Source of the DNA: Ricordea florida
Taxonomy: Eukaryota > Cnidaria > Anthozoa > Corallimorpharia > Ricordeidae
Direction of reading: 5' to 3'
Length of the DNA: 64,000 bases
NCBI GenBank assembly: GCA_949710005.1
Contig: OX453281.1
Location: forward strand, 18,339,501 to 18,403,500
In this document: positions 42,940-56,800 of the stretch, piece by piece
How the letters are laid out: every line of letters begins with the position of its first letter
How positions within the stretch are numbered: position 1 is the first letter of the stretch
Notes under the pieces: generated by a model
Seen by the model: the letters and a program-made list of their open reading frames with translations, nothing else
Told to the model about the DNA's origin: nothing
The model's database searches: none
Made by a program: the position numbers and the translations under genes

Positions 42940-43460
42940 ATTTTATGACTCAAGGTTTGACATGCATTGATGGCGAGAGTGTTATAGGCGAAACTGACTG
43001 CTCATGACTCAATGACACTGAGAATAAAAATGTTGAAAGTTACAACCATGATTGAATGACTCAAGGTTTGACTTCTGGAAGCAACATTTCCAAAGATTGG
43101 ATTCATCTTGTAGAAATCACGGCTTAACCTTGAGAGTGGACGGGTTGAAAGTTACAACCACATTATACGACTCATGGTTTGACTCTGGGAGTTAAAAAGT
43201 TGACAGTAACAACAACAGCTCAAGTTTTGACTCTACGTGCGAAAGGGGCAAAAGCTCAGTGGAAGCAAAGTTTCTACGGTCTCCACGTATGACGCATGGT
43301 TTGACTCTGGGAGTAAATCAATCAATCAATACTTTATTTAGATACGTATTAAAGTCTAGGAGCTGTAGTGAAAAGCTCGTAAGAATGTTGAAAGTCAAAA
43401 CCACTTTGTATAACTCAAGGTTTGACTCTAATCCTGGGAAAGAGGGGTTTAAAAATAAAA
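42940..43460. repeat. degenerate tandem repeat of about 70 bp
   Basis: Several loosely spaced units share TGACTCAAGGTTTGACTCTG and GTTGAAAGTTACAACCAC. The periodicity varies. It lies close after array A but the unit is different. Confidence 0.65.
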
Positions 43461-43812
43461 CCACGTGGACACTGGAAGAAAAATGGTAAAAAATTAGATC
43501 AATATAAAATTGTAGGAACTCAGATTCACGTAAGGAATGCAGTACAAAAAACCGCATCTTTCATAAATCGTTACGTTTGAACTTGAAAAAAGAGCCTCTT
43601 AAATTTTGTCCACATTTTTAAAAACAATGAATCACAGTGGTGGAAAATGTGACTTTGCTAAAGCGTACTCCAGTTTCCTTACGTAATATAACTCCCTGAT
43701 TGCCGGAGTACCTATTAATTACAAAAGTCCGGTCCCAAAGACGCAAAGACTGTGTTTCAAAGGTTGTCATCAGTATCGGAAAAAAGGTCCTCTCATCGAT
43801 GGTGTTACTACA

Positions 43813-43850
<38 letters not shown>
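43813..43850. repeat. (AAT)n microsatellite
   Basis: About twelve AAT triplets. Confidence 0.9.
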
Positions 43851-43851
<1 letters not shown>

Positions 43852-44110
43852 CAATAACGAAACTACATGGCATGAGAAAACTATCCAAAGAATGTAGGGC
43901 TGGTGAATAAAAATCTTGCTGCTTAACTCATGAGTTAAAACTCTCAAATTTATAGAGGAAGGAGGGATGCATCAATATTTTTGTCACCCCAGCGGAATTA
44001 TTGGAAAGCCACGTTTCCTTTAATGTTTCTCGCAAATAGGTGGATATCTTACTTATAACTCAGATTACAAGCTATTTTTACTTTTAGAACAACTGTTTAT
44101 AAGTTATAGC

Positions 44111-44245
44111 ATGACGACTCAGGGGAAATTTGTATGTTTAAGGCCAGGAAGCAAACAATGGGTTTTTACGTCAGGGAGAGATTTAGCTATTCACAGTCTT
44201 GAGACCTTTTACCTCAGGCATCAAAGTCGCTTCGTTTCTCCTCTC
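44111..44245 (+). CDS. possible first exon, unknown
   Basis: An ATG with A at -3 opens 45 codons (MTTQGKFVCLRPGSKQWVFT…) that end exactly at a strong donor, CTCTC|GTAAGT, at 44246. The composition looks coding. No second exon could be joined, and no domain is recognised, so this is a weak candidate. Confidence 0.25.
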
Positions 44246-47200
44246 GTAAGTTCTTCTCTCTTTATCGAACTCGTAAGTTTATCCATAAAGAAATAAAATT
44301 TGGCCTCACTCAACGATTTCATCTTTTCCGAAGTTTTTATTACACCGATTTGTTTTCTTATGCCAGTGATAAGGCGAGTAAATTAGGCCTTGTTGGATTT
44401 GAAATTGTATTTTAAGTTTTGTTATTGAGAATGCAGATTATAAACCTTAGGTTTTGAGTTACGTTACGGCCGCCTTAACTCCGGTAAGACGTGGACAGTT
44501 GAGCCCATTCGTAACCGTTTCTCAGTTCTAAAATGTCATGTCTAGCAAACCATAACGTTTTCGATTAAATTCGACAGGTACTGATACTCCTGGGCTCAAA
44601 CATTTACAGTTTCGTATAGAGTTAAATGTTTGCTACAAAACGACATAAAGTACGTGCTTGAAATACTATTGAGTCGATCTATTTTAAGACCAATTCAAGT
44701 TTATCGCTTTTCATTTCCATGATTCCATACAGAAGGTAAAAAAGAACTTTATAACCAAATCTTTGAAATCTGCCTCCCATTTCCAAAACTGGGCAATTTG
44801 TTTTCTCTTATTGTCAATTTTAATCGGCTGTAAAATTAGCAAAGATTTAAAACTATGCAACAGCCGGCGAAGATAAAAAATCGCTACCGAGAAATAGAGG
44901 GAAATTAAAACCTTTTCCAGTTATGTTTAATAATATCGGAAGATAAGTAAATTTAGCAGATACTTCATTCTCTGTTTGGCACTTACGTAAACCGGTAATG
45001 GAGAACGCGGTACACTGTATTCTGCCAATTCTAGTTTTTTTCAAAACAAAGACACTCGCCTATAGAGAAGCTTGAAGAATAAACAAAATGCATGAAAAAA
45101 AAAATAGTTTATTTCAATGGAAGTCCATCATTGCTAAAAAGGGTGGTAAATAACAATCGAGATTCACTAAAAAAACAATAACAAATAAGATAATCTTGAG
45201 ATTCAATAAAACTTCACTTTTCACGTCTTAATTCTGCCTCGGTCCGTTGCGTATCGTAGAAAATTCGAAACGAGCCCGTCGCAGTAACGTGAAGCAATTT
45301 TTTTCGTTCATTTTATTTTTTTTCGGGAGATCCATCTGTCTTTAAAATCTCTTTATACGCCCTGAAGGACAACCCGCAGTGACACAAAACCCCTTAACGA
45401 GAAGAGAAAACAATTTACGACTAACAGCAGGTTGAAAAAGACGCTCGCTTGCAGTGATGCAAGTAAACCTACAAAACCGCAAAGTAGGAAATCCCGGTTC
45501 ATGGCTGTCTTGTTTAGTAGGTTACACTGATAATAGGGCGCTATCAGTAAAATCACCCGCCAGAACAAAAATTCTTAATTGTCCACAAAGTACCTATCTT
45601 TCAATAGTGTAATTGTAGAGACAAGACCTCCACCTGGGTTACAAGATAGTTTAGATTTGAAATTTTCCGGAAACAGACTAAGCACCGTTTGTGCGAGACT
45701 GAAATGGAAAGCCACATGAATGCAACTAGCGATTCACGGTGTTATCACGAAACACACGTTGAAGCATAAAAATTGCTACAAAATTGAGGGAAGATTGACT
45801 CATTTGTTAGATGATAATCACCAGAACTTGTTTTGGTCTCCTTTCGTCTCTTAACTCTCGCAGTAAATTTGTGTGTTGTTTGCGTAGCGTATAATAAGAC
45901 AACGCAGACCATTTAGGTATCGCTGTGTAAACCTGACTCAAACGCATCCTTTCACCATTGTTCATAAAAGTAGTCAATTTCGTATTCCCTTTTTTCTATT
46001 TTTAACCACCCGTTGCGAACACATATATATTCTATTTAAAGAAAGCTTCCATTATATATGTGTAATGAGTGCGACGTTCTAGAACATGAGATCGGCAATG
46101 CAAAGCTAGCTTGCAACTTTCTACACAAAAAATATACTGGAGAACACACTGATTCTTTATTCTAATAGTGATGTAAGTGGAAGGATGTTTGCCTAGGTTC
46201 CTAAGTAAAATTCGAACTCAGTCTGTTTCTGATCTCTTGTGTTATTGTATTTTCTTTTATTTCTTCGCTATACATGTAAACCACGCTTCTCATTCAGTTC
46301 GCTAATTATCCAAGGAACTTTGAATAGCTTTATTTCGCCCTCTCTTCTCAAAAGAAGAGAGAATTAAAAAGAGGAAGAAAAATCTATCCATCAGTTCTGC
46401 TTTACGTAAAATGTCATAGGCTTAACTATTTCGACCAATGAAAGGCTGAAAACGGAAATAATCTAATTTCACACATTGTTGCAAAAGTTTTCTTTTCCCC
46501 CAAAGTAAACGGTACCATAATTGATTTTTTGATTGTTTCAGTGGGGATGACAAACCAACCGCGATTTAGCTCGCTGTATGCTAATTCAGATTTGGCTCAT
46601 TTACTTACTTGTTTAGACCGACCGATTTTTAGAAAATCTCTCCAAATAAGTAAACTCATCTCTTACTGATAAAATTCTTCTGTGAAACGATTTCACAGAA
46701 GGTGAATTTTACGTTTGGTTTGAGCCAACAGAGCTGAAAACGTGAACACCTGTGTACTAAAGAACACATATTTCCCAACATCGTTGCATGCGATTCGAAG
46801 CTTCGTAAATAGAAGTGCTTTGGCTTGCAAGCTGGAAAGATTTAAGAAGTCTTCTACCACGTCAAATAGTGTTAAGCCTTGAAAATCAAAAGTATTAGAT
46901 CCCTCTAGACTGGCGTTTCTGCTTTGTTAAACCCAAACTGAAAGAATTAAGCGAAGCGAAACGTTAATAGAGAATCACGCTCTGACCTTTTTCTCTGTGA
47001 GTCAGTACAAACAATGGCGATTTTGCAGTTTCAACGGACTGACAGAGAGATTGCCCTTAATTCTTTTGAGCTTTTGTTCGGTATGAAAAGATTACTTTCT
47101 ATGGCTAGGCAATGTCGAGGGCTTCTCTCAAAATTGAATTCGGACCTAGTGTACAAACAGTCAGTGCTGTAAACCACAGTCCATAATTCGAGTTGTCGCG

Positions 47201-50200
47201 GGTTCTAAACTCAAAACGTGAAGCTAGTCGTGCACACAGTACTGGAACTCTTTATACATTTCCAAACAATTACTCTCGTATTAATGAACACTCTCTCTTC
47301 TTTAAGTTTTTTTTTTTGCATTAAGAAGAACGCAAAAGTTGTAAATTGAGAAAGAATAATCGGTAAATCTTTGCTATTTATAAATTGTCTGCGCGCTTGT
47401 TAAGAGTCTGGAATGGCACGCATTATTCGGCTCGTTAATATAGCGGTTTGTAGCACTGTTAAATAATTGAAGTATTTTTCTCATAAGAAAGAAAGAAATC
47501 TCTGTTGAAACCCGGTTAATCACCTCAATACTTCTGAACATGAAGGTAAATTTATCAGCCTAGCTTTAAGTGTTTCTTACAAACAGTATACCTAATTAAG
47601 TTCATGAGGAAGACATAAAGTAATATGAACTTATGTACTTCATTGCTACAAGAACTGAAATTAATGGTCTCAAAAAATTTCGTTTTTCACACGTAGCATT
47701 CATCTTAAAATGTAAACAGACGGCAAGTTTCCTCAGTCGAATTGACAGCGACGAATGAGAACTGGCAAAGTTTCCAACAAATCGTGCTTGATACAAAATA
47801 ATTTACTTGGCCTAAGGACGCTTCGTTTCAAACCCAAATTCATCAATAGTAAAGAAAGATGCGTAAAAAACGATGAACTGAAGTTTTTATACAAATACAA
47901 TAACACTAATGCATACTTTCTAAGCCTGCAATGCTTTTTGTAAGTTTTTAGTTTCTCAGATGTGCTTAAAACGACAATGAATGTTCTGTTTCTTTAGATT
48001 TCTATGGCGTGTTGAAAGGCTTGCAGACTTTTTAAGTGAAGGCGTGCGCAAAGCTCTTCGAAACATCATTCAGTTAACTTTCCAACAGCTTGCCTTGTTT
48101 TCACGAGAATATTTAGCGGTAAAGCTGTTGTAAACTCATGACAAAGGCGTTATGCATAGAGCTAAGATGAACGATGTTTTCACCATTATATATGCGTTTT
48201 CCTTCTTAATAATACTCGAATTTCAAAGTTGTGTTAATCACTACCTTCTTTAATTTCCGGCACGAGGCCTCACAAGAATTGACTATTCCAAAATAAAGAA
48301 CCTCTTTACCAGGAGAACTTTAACACTAAGTTCGGTTTTGTTACTATGTTCTAAATCTTCGCCATTAATCATGAACTCAAGAAAGACAGTTCACGAGTAA
48401 ACCACTGAAGCTCTCTTTGATAAGCATGCGCTGTGTCTGGAAAACTCTCGTCATAAACAAATGCAAGGGAAAATTCGCCCGCGTCGTTTTGTAGCCAAAA
48501 TTATTTGGTTTTGTTTCGGTCGAGTAACTAATGCTGAGAATAAATATTGACAATTTTTTTGTGAGCAAGAAACAGTCTTGTCAGATTTTATCGCTTGCCC
48601 GCTGAGAGCTGAATAGAGGAGCGTTCAACAACTTATATAATGAACAGAATTATTGTTAGCCGAACGTCAGTTATTTGATTTTAGAAACTGATTTTGGAAT
48701 CACTTAGATAAACCGTGAAACGGGTTTTATTAAAAGATAAGGTTTTTTTATTCTTTGGTTTACTGAAGGAATAACCTGACAGTCGACGAGGAACAAAGAC
48801 AAAGCGAGAAGACACTTTTGTATAAGGCTGTTTGTCATTGAAAATCAATCCTTCGTAAAAACCGGAGAAGCAAACCCGAACGAAATTCAAACAGCGGTCT
48901 CTAATTTTCTCTGTTGACTCCCGTCTTCTTCGGAATGGCGTTTAATTTTGATTTGAAAACTTTATCGCGACGGTTAAATTAGTTTAAGAAGTAAAATTCG
49001 TAAAATTGAATTTACACCAGGGCTTAAGATTTAACGGTAAGTTATGCAGCAAGCAACATTAGAAAAAAAAAAAAAACATCCGACGACCAAAAGAGTCCAG
49101 AAGAATTGTAGAATTCATTAATAAAATGCTTTAAAAGAAAAAGGCTTCTCTAGCTTGTGACTTGTTCATTCAACGGTTTTTGCTCCACGGCCGATTTAGG
49201 CTCGTTATCAGTTCACAAGCAGGAATTAAAAATTAAAATAATGCTTCCCACGATAGACAATCAAAATTTTGTGGTCTCAGCGGGAAGGCTTAAATTTTTA
49301 ACTGGAAAAAGCCGACTAGAAGCCAAGACTTCTTTTGCTAAAACTGGTGAGAACTTTCGCCGCCTGGTAAAGCTGTTTAGCAAAGGAGAATTAAGAAACT
49401 AATATAGCGAGAAAGGCGTAGCCACACCTAAGTTTAGACATTTGTTTCGGCACACAAATCTTGTTTTGAACTGTAATAACAGGCTTTTACTTGTATCTTA
49501 GAGGAAAGCGTTGGCGATCAAATACACGGATATTTATTATTATGACAAGTATATTCATACCGAGTTGCGAACTACAAATCGTTCAGGATTAAGAAATGAC
49601 CGTTACCGCTTTTCAAGTTTATAGATTTAGATACGCAAGTGGAAATTTTTCTTCCGTATTACCCCGAGAGAAAATTTGAGACGATTGTCTCAAATATTTC
49701 CTTGCGCGTGCACAACTGAGCGCGTTAAAACCCGCTTTTAATTCAACATTCAAAAAGTTGCTCTCTAATGTATAAAGTACTTCCGATACAAATACATTTT
49801 CACCTTTGCCGCCCATAACGTAGACGATTGCCAACTCGTAAAACGGCTGTTTTTTCATTTTAGATACAGTAACCTTTGCCGGTGATTGAGAACAAGTTCT
49901 AAAAACTCGATCAGTTTAGTTCATTTACTGATGGGTGACTTACATTATTAGCCGGATCATTTAGAAGCCGTCAGGTGAAAATGGCGTGTTTGTTTCACGA
50001 ACGTTGTGATCGATTAAGAACCGCTGCACTTAGAAGCTATGAAAACCACTTAGCATTTTGCTTGTCGATAATTTTCTCGCAGTCTTTTTGGTCTGTTATT
50101 TTTCTCACAAAGAACTGTGTTAATTTTTGGTCACCTTGCTCATAAAAGGTGATTTAAGGAACGATTGTTCGCCACGAGATTTGGCCCTTTTGCGCGACTA

Positions 50201-53200
50201 ATATACAAGCTTTAATTTCGCCTACTTTGGGCACTTCCTTAGCTAGCTGATTGTACAGCTCCCTCGGGCAACATATCTTTTACGAAGCACCGCAAAGTGA
50301 CCCTTGGCAATTAAGAATGTATTTAAATTTACTTTTCGCCAAGAATCAAAACAAGCAATCACCGTTTACCACAAATCTAAACAAAGGAAAAATAAAAGTT
50401 GTTGATGACTCAAGAGATAGGAAACAAGGCCTGTTGGAGATTTGAAGTAATGAACAAAATCCTACACTAATTTATTCTTGTCTACGCACCCCAACGGGCT
50501 TGCCTTCACTTTGAACGCCAAGGAAAGCTAATGAAATGAAGGTCTCTTAAAATTTTCCTCTTAAAGCGAAAGTTTTATTAGTAATAGCGTGATTCTCAAA
50601 CCCGAAATTCTACCACGGTCATAAACTTCGGAAAGAAGGCTTTGAAAGAATGGGTTTTTCTTCTTCTTGTTATTAATTAAAGGGTTTATTTTCGACGTTC
50701 CGGAAAGGAGAAATTTAGCATTGAGCTTTTGTTCATGTTGAACTGTGTCGTCCCTGGTTTCAAAAGCAAGATCTATAATCTGGTGTTACCTAGATTGTGC
50801 ATACACATTTTGCAGTGTGTATATTCGCGGCATGTTGTCGACCTAGGGAACCGCATACAGACCCCTATAATGGGTTGTCCCCTAAACAAAAACTCGCCGC
50901 ATCTCCGGGGCTATACTTTTGCCTGCACCTCTTCGATAGCAAATAAAACTCGTTAGCTGCCAGCTTCCATGGCTGTGCCTTAACCCTTTTCCTGAGTTTC
51001 TATGGAAGGCACCTGGTAAACCACGAATTGGCTCCTAAACCAGTGTCCATCCTGGAAGAAGACCCTAACGGGATAAGCTTTGAAGGCAATTTAATGCTTT
51101 AATAATTGATCATATATTGTTCGCAAACGATTTGTTTGCTATAAAGCCTATTTTTACAGCACGTGTATGCAGAAACAAAGTAAGGCTGGCCTTGTTGGCG
51201 CGTGCCCTCATAAAAAGACTCAATAAACCTATCTCGACTTTTTCCATTGTGACTTGCAGAACGCATATCTCCTCCGCGGCAACCGCGTCTGCATGGCGCG
51301 TAACTGTCCGCTCATTAAACTTTCAAATCAGAACAAATCTGTGAATATTACACATTAAAGCAGCTAGAGTGTTCACTTTCATGAATTTTCCCCTTCCTTA
51401 GTTTGTCTTTTGCAAACTTTAATTTGCTTTCGTTGGAGATTACTTCCAAATTGGCTGTTTTCCGGTCATTACAGAATTAAAACGAAAATTAAGTCCCCCG
51501 CTCGCGATGTTTGAGCTAGTCAACGGAAAGGAAATTAAGGCATTTTTCAGGGAGCTACGTGATGCATCCCCGAGAAAATTATCTATTATTCCAAGCTCCA
51601 GCTCCGGAGCGCGTAATTTCCTCGAGTTCACATTCTAACGTGGCAATCATAATAACAGTTCTTTTTTAAAAGTCCGAATTTGAGATCCCCACAGCGCGAA
51701 ACGGTGCAGCGAATAAGCGATCTATTGTTGCCTGAGTAAACACAAAAGTTCATAAGAAACAACCGCTGCAAAAAAACTGGCTACCATTTATTGATCTTCG
51801 AAATAAAAGCTGGCTGTTTTTCTCCCCCTAAGTTATTTCCTTGTCTCATTTGCCTTAATATATAATTAATGACACTCGAATAGTTATTTCCCATAAAATG
51901 GTGAACACGGAAAGTAATACTATTTAAAGGATAGTTTAAATAAAACGTATTTATGGTAAGAGGTACACTGTAGCGTAGTTCTAGTTTTCGAAGTCCATTA
52001 CGATTCGAGGAGCTCTGATTGAGCGAAAAATAATGAGTTTTTGGCCGTAATGAACTCTATTTCATTCTAATGCAAATTTAATTTCCTTTGCCTCTATTTA
52101 AGTGTCGAAAAATTTCCGCACGTTTTATCCACTTTTTTTTTAAACCAAGTACAATGATGATCAATGATAAAATGTTTTCTTTGATTTAATTTGTGAAGAT
52201 CTTTGAAAGGCATCGCGTACCGTCTCCAAACGTTTCTAAACAAAGTGAAAAAAGGACGAGGTAATTTCCGAATCAAAAGTGGTCCCCACCCTAGCACAGT
52301 AGAGCTGAACGGTTTGCAAATTAAGCGCTCGCTCTGTCGCTCCACCGTCGATTTGTTTTCCCTCGCTTCAGCGCAGTGTGAAGCAATCTCATCGATAATG
52401 TCCAGATTACAAAACACAAGCTTCTAATTATGAAAGAAAGGTTGCGAGTTCGAGCAAATATGTTTAAGCTCCTTTGTTCTCGACACGCGCCTGCCACGCG
52501 CAGATCAGCAGGTGCCCAGTTTGTGCCCCGCCTTTGAGGAGAAAAAAAACCTTGGCTCGATCACAGTGTTAGTTACACGCTCAGCAGAGAGCACAAAAAC
52601 AGACACGACTTTCTCCCATGGCATTCAGGAACAGCGACCACTGGTACGAGCGACTCGCACAGAACATTTCACGGCGAGAGTTAACTAGATAACAGACTAA
52701 TGCGAAACCAAATTTGAAACCTGAAAAATAACAGGCAGTTGTTTTTTTATTACCATTAGCTGCATGCTCTCTTAATAAAGAGATGGTGGTCTTAATAAGG
52801 CTCTTTTCTATTGGAAAATGTTAGAATACCACTAATTAAATAAACCTATCTAATCGCTCCTGATTGATTTGGGCGCTAACTTCTTTGTATTTATTAATTC
52901 GTAATTGGGACCGAACGTGTTTACATCTTACCGTCCCTGCAATGTTAATTCGTAGGATCTTTATCTAAAGGGGTTTAAATAAGCAGAAACTACCTTCAGG
53001 TAGCCGCAAAAATGAATAAAAAAATCCTAGAGGGCCAGACGTTCGCTGCAAATTCGAAACGTGATAAGATTCACTTTTTTCGCCAGGGAAGAACCGTTTT
53101 ACCATTCCTACGCATTTATCTATGGGCAAAGCAACAGCGGTGTTAAAAATGGATATTAAGGAGAAGTCAAACGTTGACAAATTACTGTCTTGTGAAAACT

Positions 53201-53888
53201 TAAGTTCTAAATCTCTTTTCCTACAGGCAGAAAATAATGTGAGTAGAACTCGATACAAACCATAACAAACACCTGGTCTTGTGATTTATTATTTGAAACC
53301 AAATTTCCTTTTTTTCTTGCTTCGATAGATTTGACTGTCCGGATGCCGGGTAAAATAAAACACACATAAACCTAATCTGCGCTAATTTTGCTTTTTTTAC
53401 TCCACCACTTTTTGGTTTGGGCGTTTATGAAATTGCTCGTTTTGCCCGTAGCCTTTGTCAAACCGACGGATATTTGTAGAAATTTTGCAGGTCACATCAA
53501 AGCTTTATGACAAAAACCGGAATTGGTTTGCTCCTCGAGTCGTTGGACCCAGCTGATCAATTGCTTGAGTCTCCCTAAGGGGGGGGGTAGATGATGCGCA
53601 AGCGCGTTTGCCTACATGTGCAGGTGCATTGATGTTGGCAGCTCATTATAAGAGTACATCGTAGCGCTCAATAAGGTGTGAAGGGCATGATGAAAAATAT
53701 TTGATTTATTACAAAGACTTATTTAGTTTTGCTTTGCCATTGTTCACATTTAGATCATTGTCAACTGCAAACACAGGCCAGAATATAAAGCACTGACGTT
53801 TCATTAAAATCTCATAAGCCGAGAGTAAGTGAATACGTAAAGAGTGGAAATCACCGAGCTGACTAGCCATCGAGGAATTCATGCAGAG
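44246..53888. other. 9.6-kb gene- and transposon-poor region upstream of PRDM12
   Basis: I found no exon, LINE, SINE, hairpin element or tandem array here, in contrast to the rest of the window. Only short chance frames occur. Near the gene there are bHLH-type E-boxes (GCAGGTGC at about 53619, CAGCTG at about 53551; another GCAGGTGC near 52509) and, from 53890, the first PRDM12 coding exon. The region probably includes the promoter, the 5' UTR and any upstream enhancers, but this is inference from position and lack of repeats. Confidence 0.5.
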
Positions 53889-56800
53889 ATGTCGGTCTGG
53901 ATCAACCCTTCGCTACTAGAGAAACCAGGCGCGCCTTTGAATATCAGCCAGGAGATCTTACGAAGCGTGCTCTACGGCAAATGGTGTAACGTCTTCGGTG
54001 GCCAAAAAGAGCTCACTTTTAAATCAGGGCTGCTAGAAAAAGTCGACTACAACTCAGACGAAGGTGAGTACAACCGGATAGTTTTCTTAAACACAGTGTT
54101 CTAGAGAGTAATTTTACTGTCAATTTTTTTTTACAAAATTGCAATGAGGGACGTGGTGCAAATTAAGTCCCGTTGCGTGTTTTCGCACTTTGCGAGATTT
54201 ATGCAAAGACAAGTTATGTAATGATTCTTATTGAAGAAAATTTGTTTTCTTCTAGAATTTTTTTGCTTTTGCACAAGTTTTTCAAGTAATCGAACGGCGT
54301 AGGGCTTCTTAAATCAATCGCGTTACGTATTCTTCTGGAATTTAACTAAGGAATGCCATTAAATTTTAACGACTCAGGAAAGTTTTTATAGTTTCTGGTT
54401 TATCTTTATAATGAGACAGAATCTCGCTTTATTAAGTCCACATGCATTTTTTCTTACAGCATTTTTTTGTGAAAACAATTGTATTACGCGCTAACGCGGA
54501 TCGTTCTAAAAGCCTTTTTCAAGATGTAGAATCGCGTGAGAGCAATACCAATTTTTGCTTCCATCACTTAGTGAAAAAATCGCTCTAGGCTCAGTTGAAT
54601 TAAAAATTAGACAACGAAAGCTTTGATTGATTTTGCGTTGTGTCATGTAACGTGTCCTAGCTTTCAAAGTAGTACATCGTCTTTGAGTGTACGCGCCACC
54701 AAGTAACGGCAAAACGACCCCGCATGTTCACATCCTTTCTTCTGTGTTTTTGTCCGATGTTTTTGAAAACGCCTTGTAAAGTTTCCGGCTGTCTGGTGAA
54801 ACGGTCATTAGGACTCGATCTACCAGTAAACAACATTTCAAAAATGGATGTGAAATCGCTTCCTAGTTCCAATTGTAATCCTGGCACCGTAATAAGGTTT
54901 AAATACCCAATTTGCTACGGGCAGGTGGGATTGGCGCGGTATGAATATGTATGCGCGTTGGAAATTTAACTAAAATCGGTTTATCCAAATGTTTTGTAAA
55001 ACTGGAAATCTTTTTGGAGTTTTGCGCTCCGCTGGCAAACTTCACGCGATATCGCATGTTGCTTTCCTTACACGGAGCAAGGTCAAACCCTGCTATGCCA
55101 TTTGCTAACAAAGTGATTCCTTCACTATCGAGTCGTAAGCTCGGTCATTGAAATTCTTGAGTGGTAAAATGTCACAGGAGAGAACGAAAGAAAAGAAAAA
55201 TATTTAATCTAGTCTAATTTCGGATTTGCCCTTCGAGAGGTATTAGCATGTTTGGACATTTTTTATCATGTAATTAATGTCTACTAGTTGGCATTAAAGA
55301 GAGATTAGCATATCAAAGAACAGTAACATGATGGGGGGACAATAAAACCAAAACAGCCAAACTCCAGCTCAACTGAGGAAGGCAGCCGAGAAACCTCTGG
55401 CAACCGAGCGTGTTTTTGTGCAACTATAAACACGTGACACAATTACGTTTTCCGCCCTCGTCAGAACATAAACAACTGCTCGTAAGTGGAAATGAAAAAC
55501 AAGCATTGAAAGAAAAGTCACAGAAGCGCCTGTTTTCGAGAAAACAAGCTTCCGCGGCAGCTTAATTCAAATACGCGCGCTGCATTGTTCGAAACTCTTT
55601 ACTTTCGTATTGTTTATGAAATTTTACCAATGCCCAAATAAAAGCCTATTATGAGAGAAGTGTTCAGTAATGAAAATTCGCCAACCATATCCTTCCTTGC
55701 CATATCTTTACTTCCGCAATCATCTCCAAATTTACTTCTCGGGTTTGTATTTCATACTGTGCTCTTCTTAGAAAGTAGATGGTGTGTGCGCGATAAGCCC
55801 CCGTAGCATAACAATTCGTTAGAGATCTTAATGCGACGGGTAAACCATTGCATTGTGCTAGCTTATCATAGTGTATTTAGCACGTTCCATGGGTTTACTT
55901 TAATTCAAGATCATAGAGATGATTAGAAAACTCAAGGCAGGTGCGGAGCTTATCCTGAATAAACCGAACACAGATGAATTCATTACAACAGAAAAAAAGA
56001 AACCTTTTCTTATTCTTTCCGTGTCATTGCAATTTTCAGCTCATTTCACGCGCCACGATTTTGGTGTTACTTTCTTCAATTGCTTCAGTTGAGGAATAAA
56101 ACGTCATGAATAATTGATTGTAAACGACTTCTGTTTGCTGGAGTGAAAAACTATATTAAAGGATAGCGCTCCGGTTTTAAACCGTTTGAAGAAACTGGAT
56201 GCCTCACAGTTCTTTCAATTTTATGTCTTAACAAATTCGAAGATATGTAAATTTTACGGTTTGTTTTCCGGTTGCCTGCTATGTCCTTGCTGAGTTTTGA
56301 ATCTGCTCGTTTCCAAATGTAATGTGCTTTTACACAGTTAGCAGAAAAAGTTAATGTCTGGCCTTCAATTCGGTTATCTTAACTAGAGAGATTAGTGTGC
56401 AAGGTTAAAAAAGCGCACGTTTAAACGCAAGTTTGAACGCGATGACAATCTTCCTTGAAGTTAAATCTCTTTTCCCTCTTGTTTTTCAGAAAGCGAGTCT
56501 GGTTTTATGAACAGTATCAAACGCGTTGGATCCACCGCTTTGGTCCCTGTTGTTAACAACGATAACGCTAAAACGAAACAACTATGTCTCGAAAATGACT
56601 CATTCTTTATGGCATTTGTTTCCCTACCGGAGCAAGTCACCATAGCTCCTTCCTCTATCCCTGGCGTTCAACTTGGCGTGTTTAGTACTTGCTGGATAAA
56701 AGAAGGAACACAAATGGGGCCATACACTGGTCGCATTGTCAAAGTGGAAGAACTCAGCTCGGATGTGGACAACAGTCTCATGTGGGAGGTATGTAACTGT

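Noticed and set aside
45353-45568. Hydrophobic 71-codon minus-strand frame
   Set aside because: Isolated, no homology recognised, no splice support; hydrophobic chance frames are common in AT-rich DNA.
52965-53258. 97-codon minus-strand frame near PRDM12
   Set aside because: No recognisable domain or neighbouring exon and no start or splice context that would support it.
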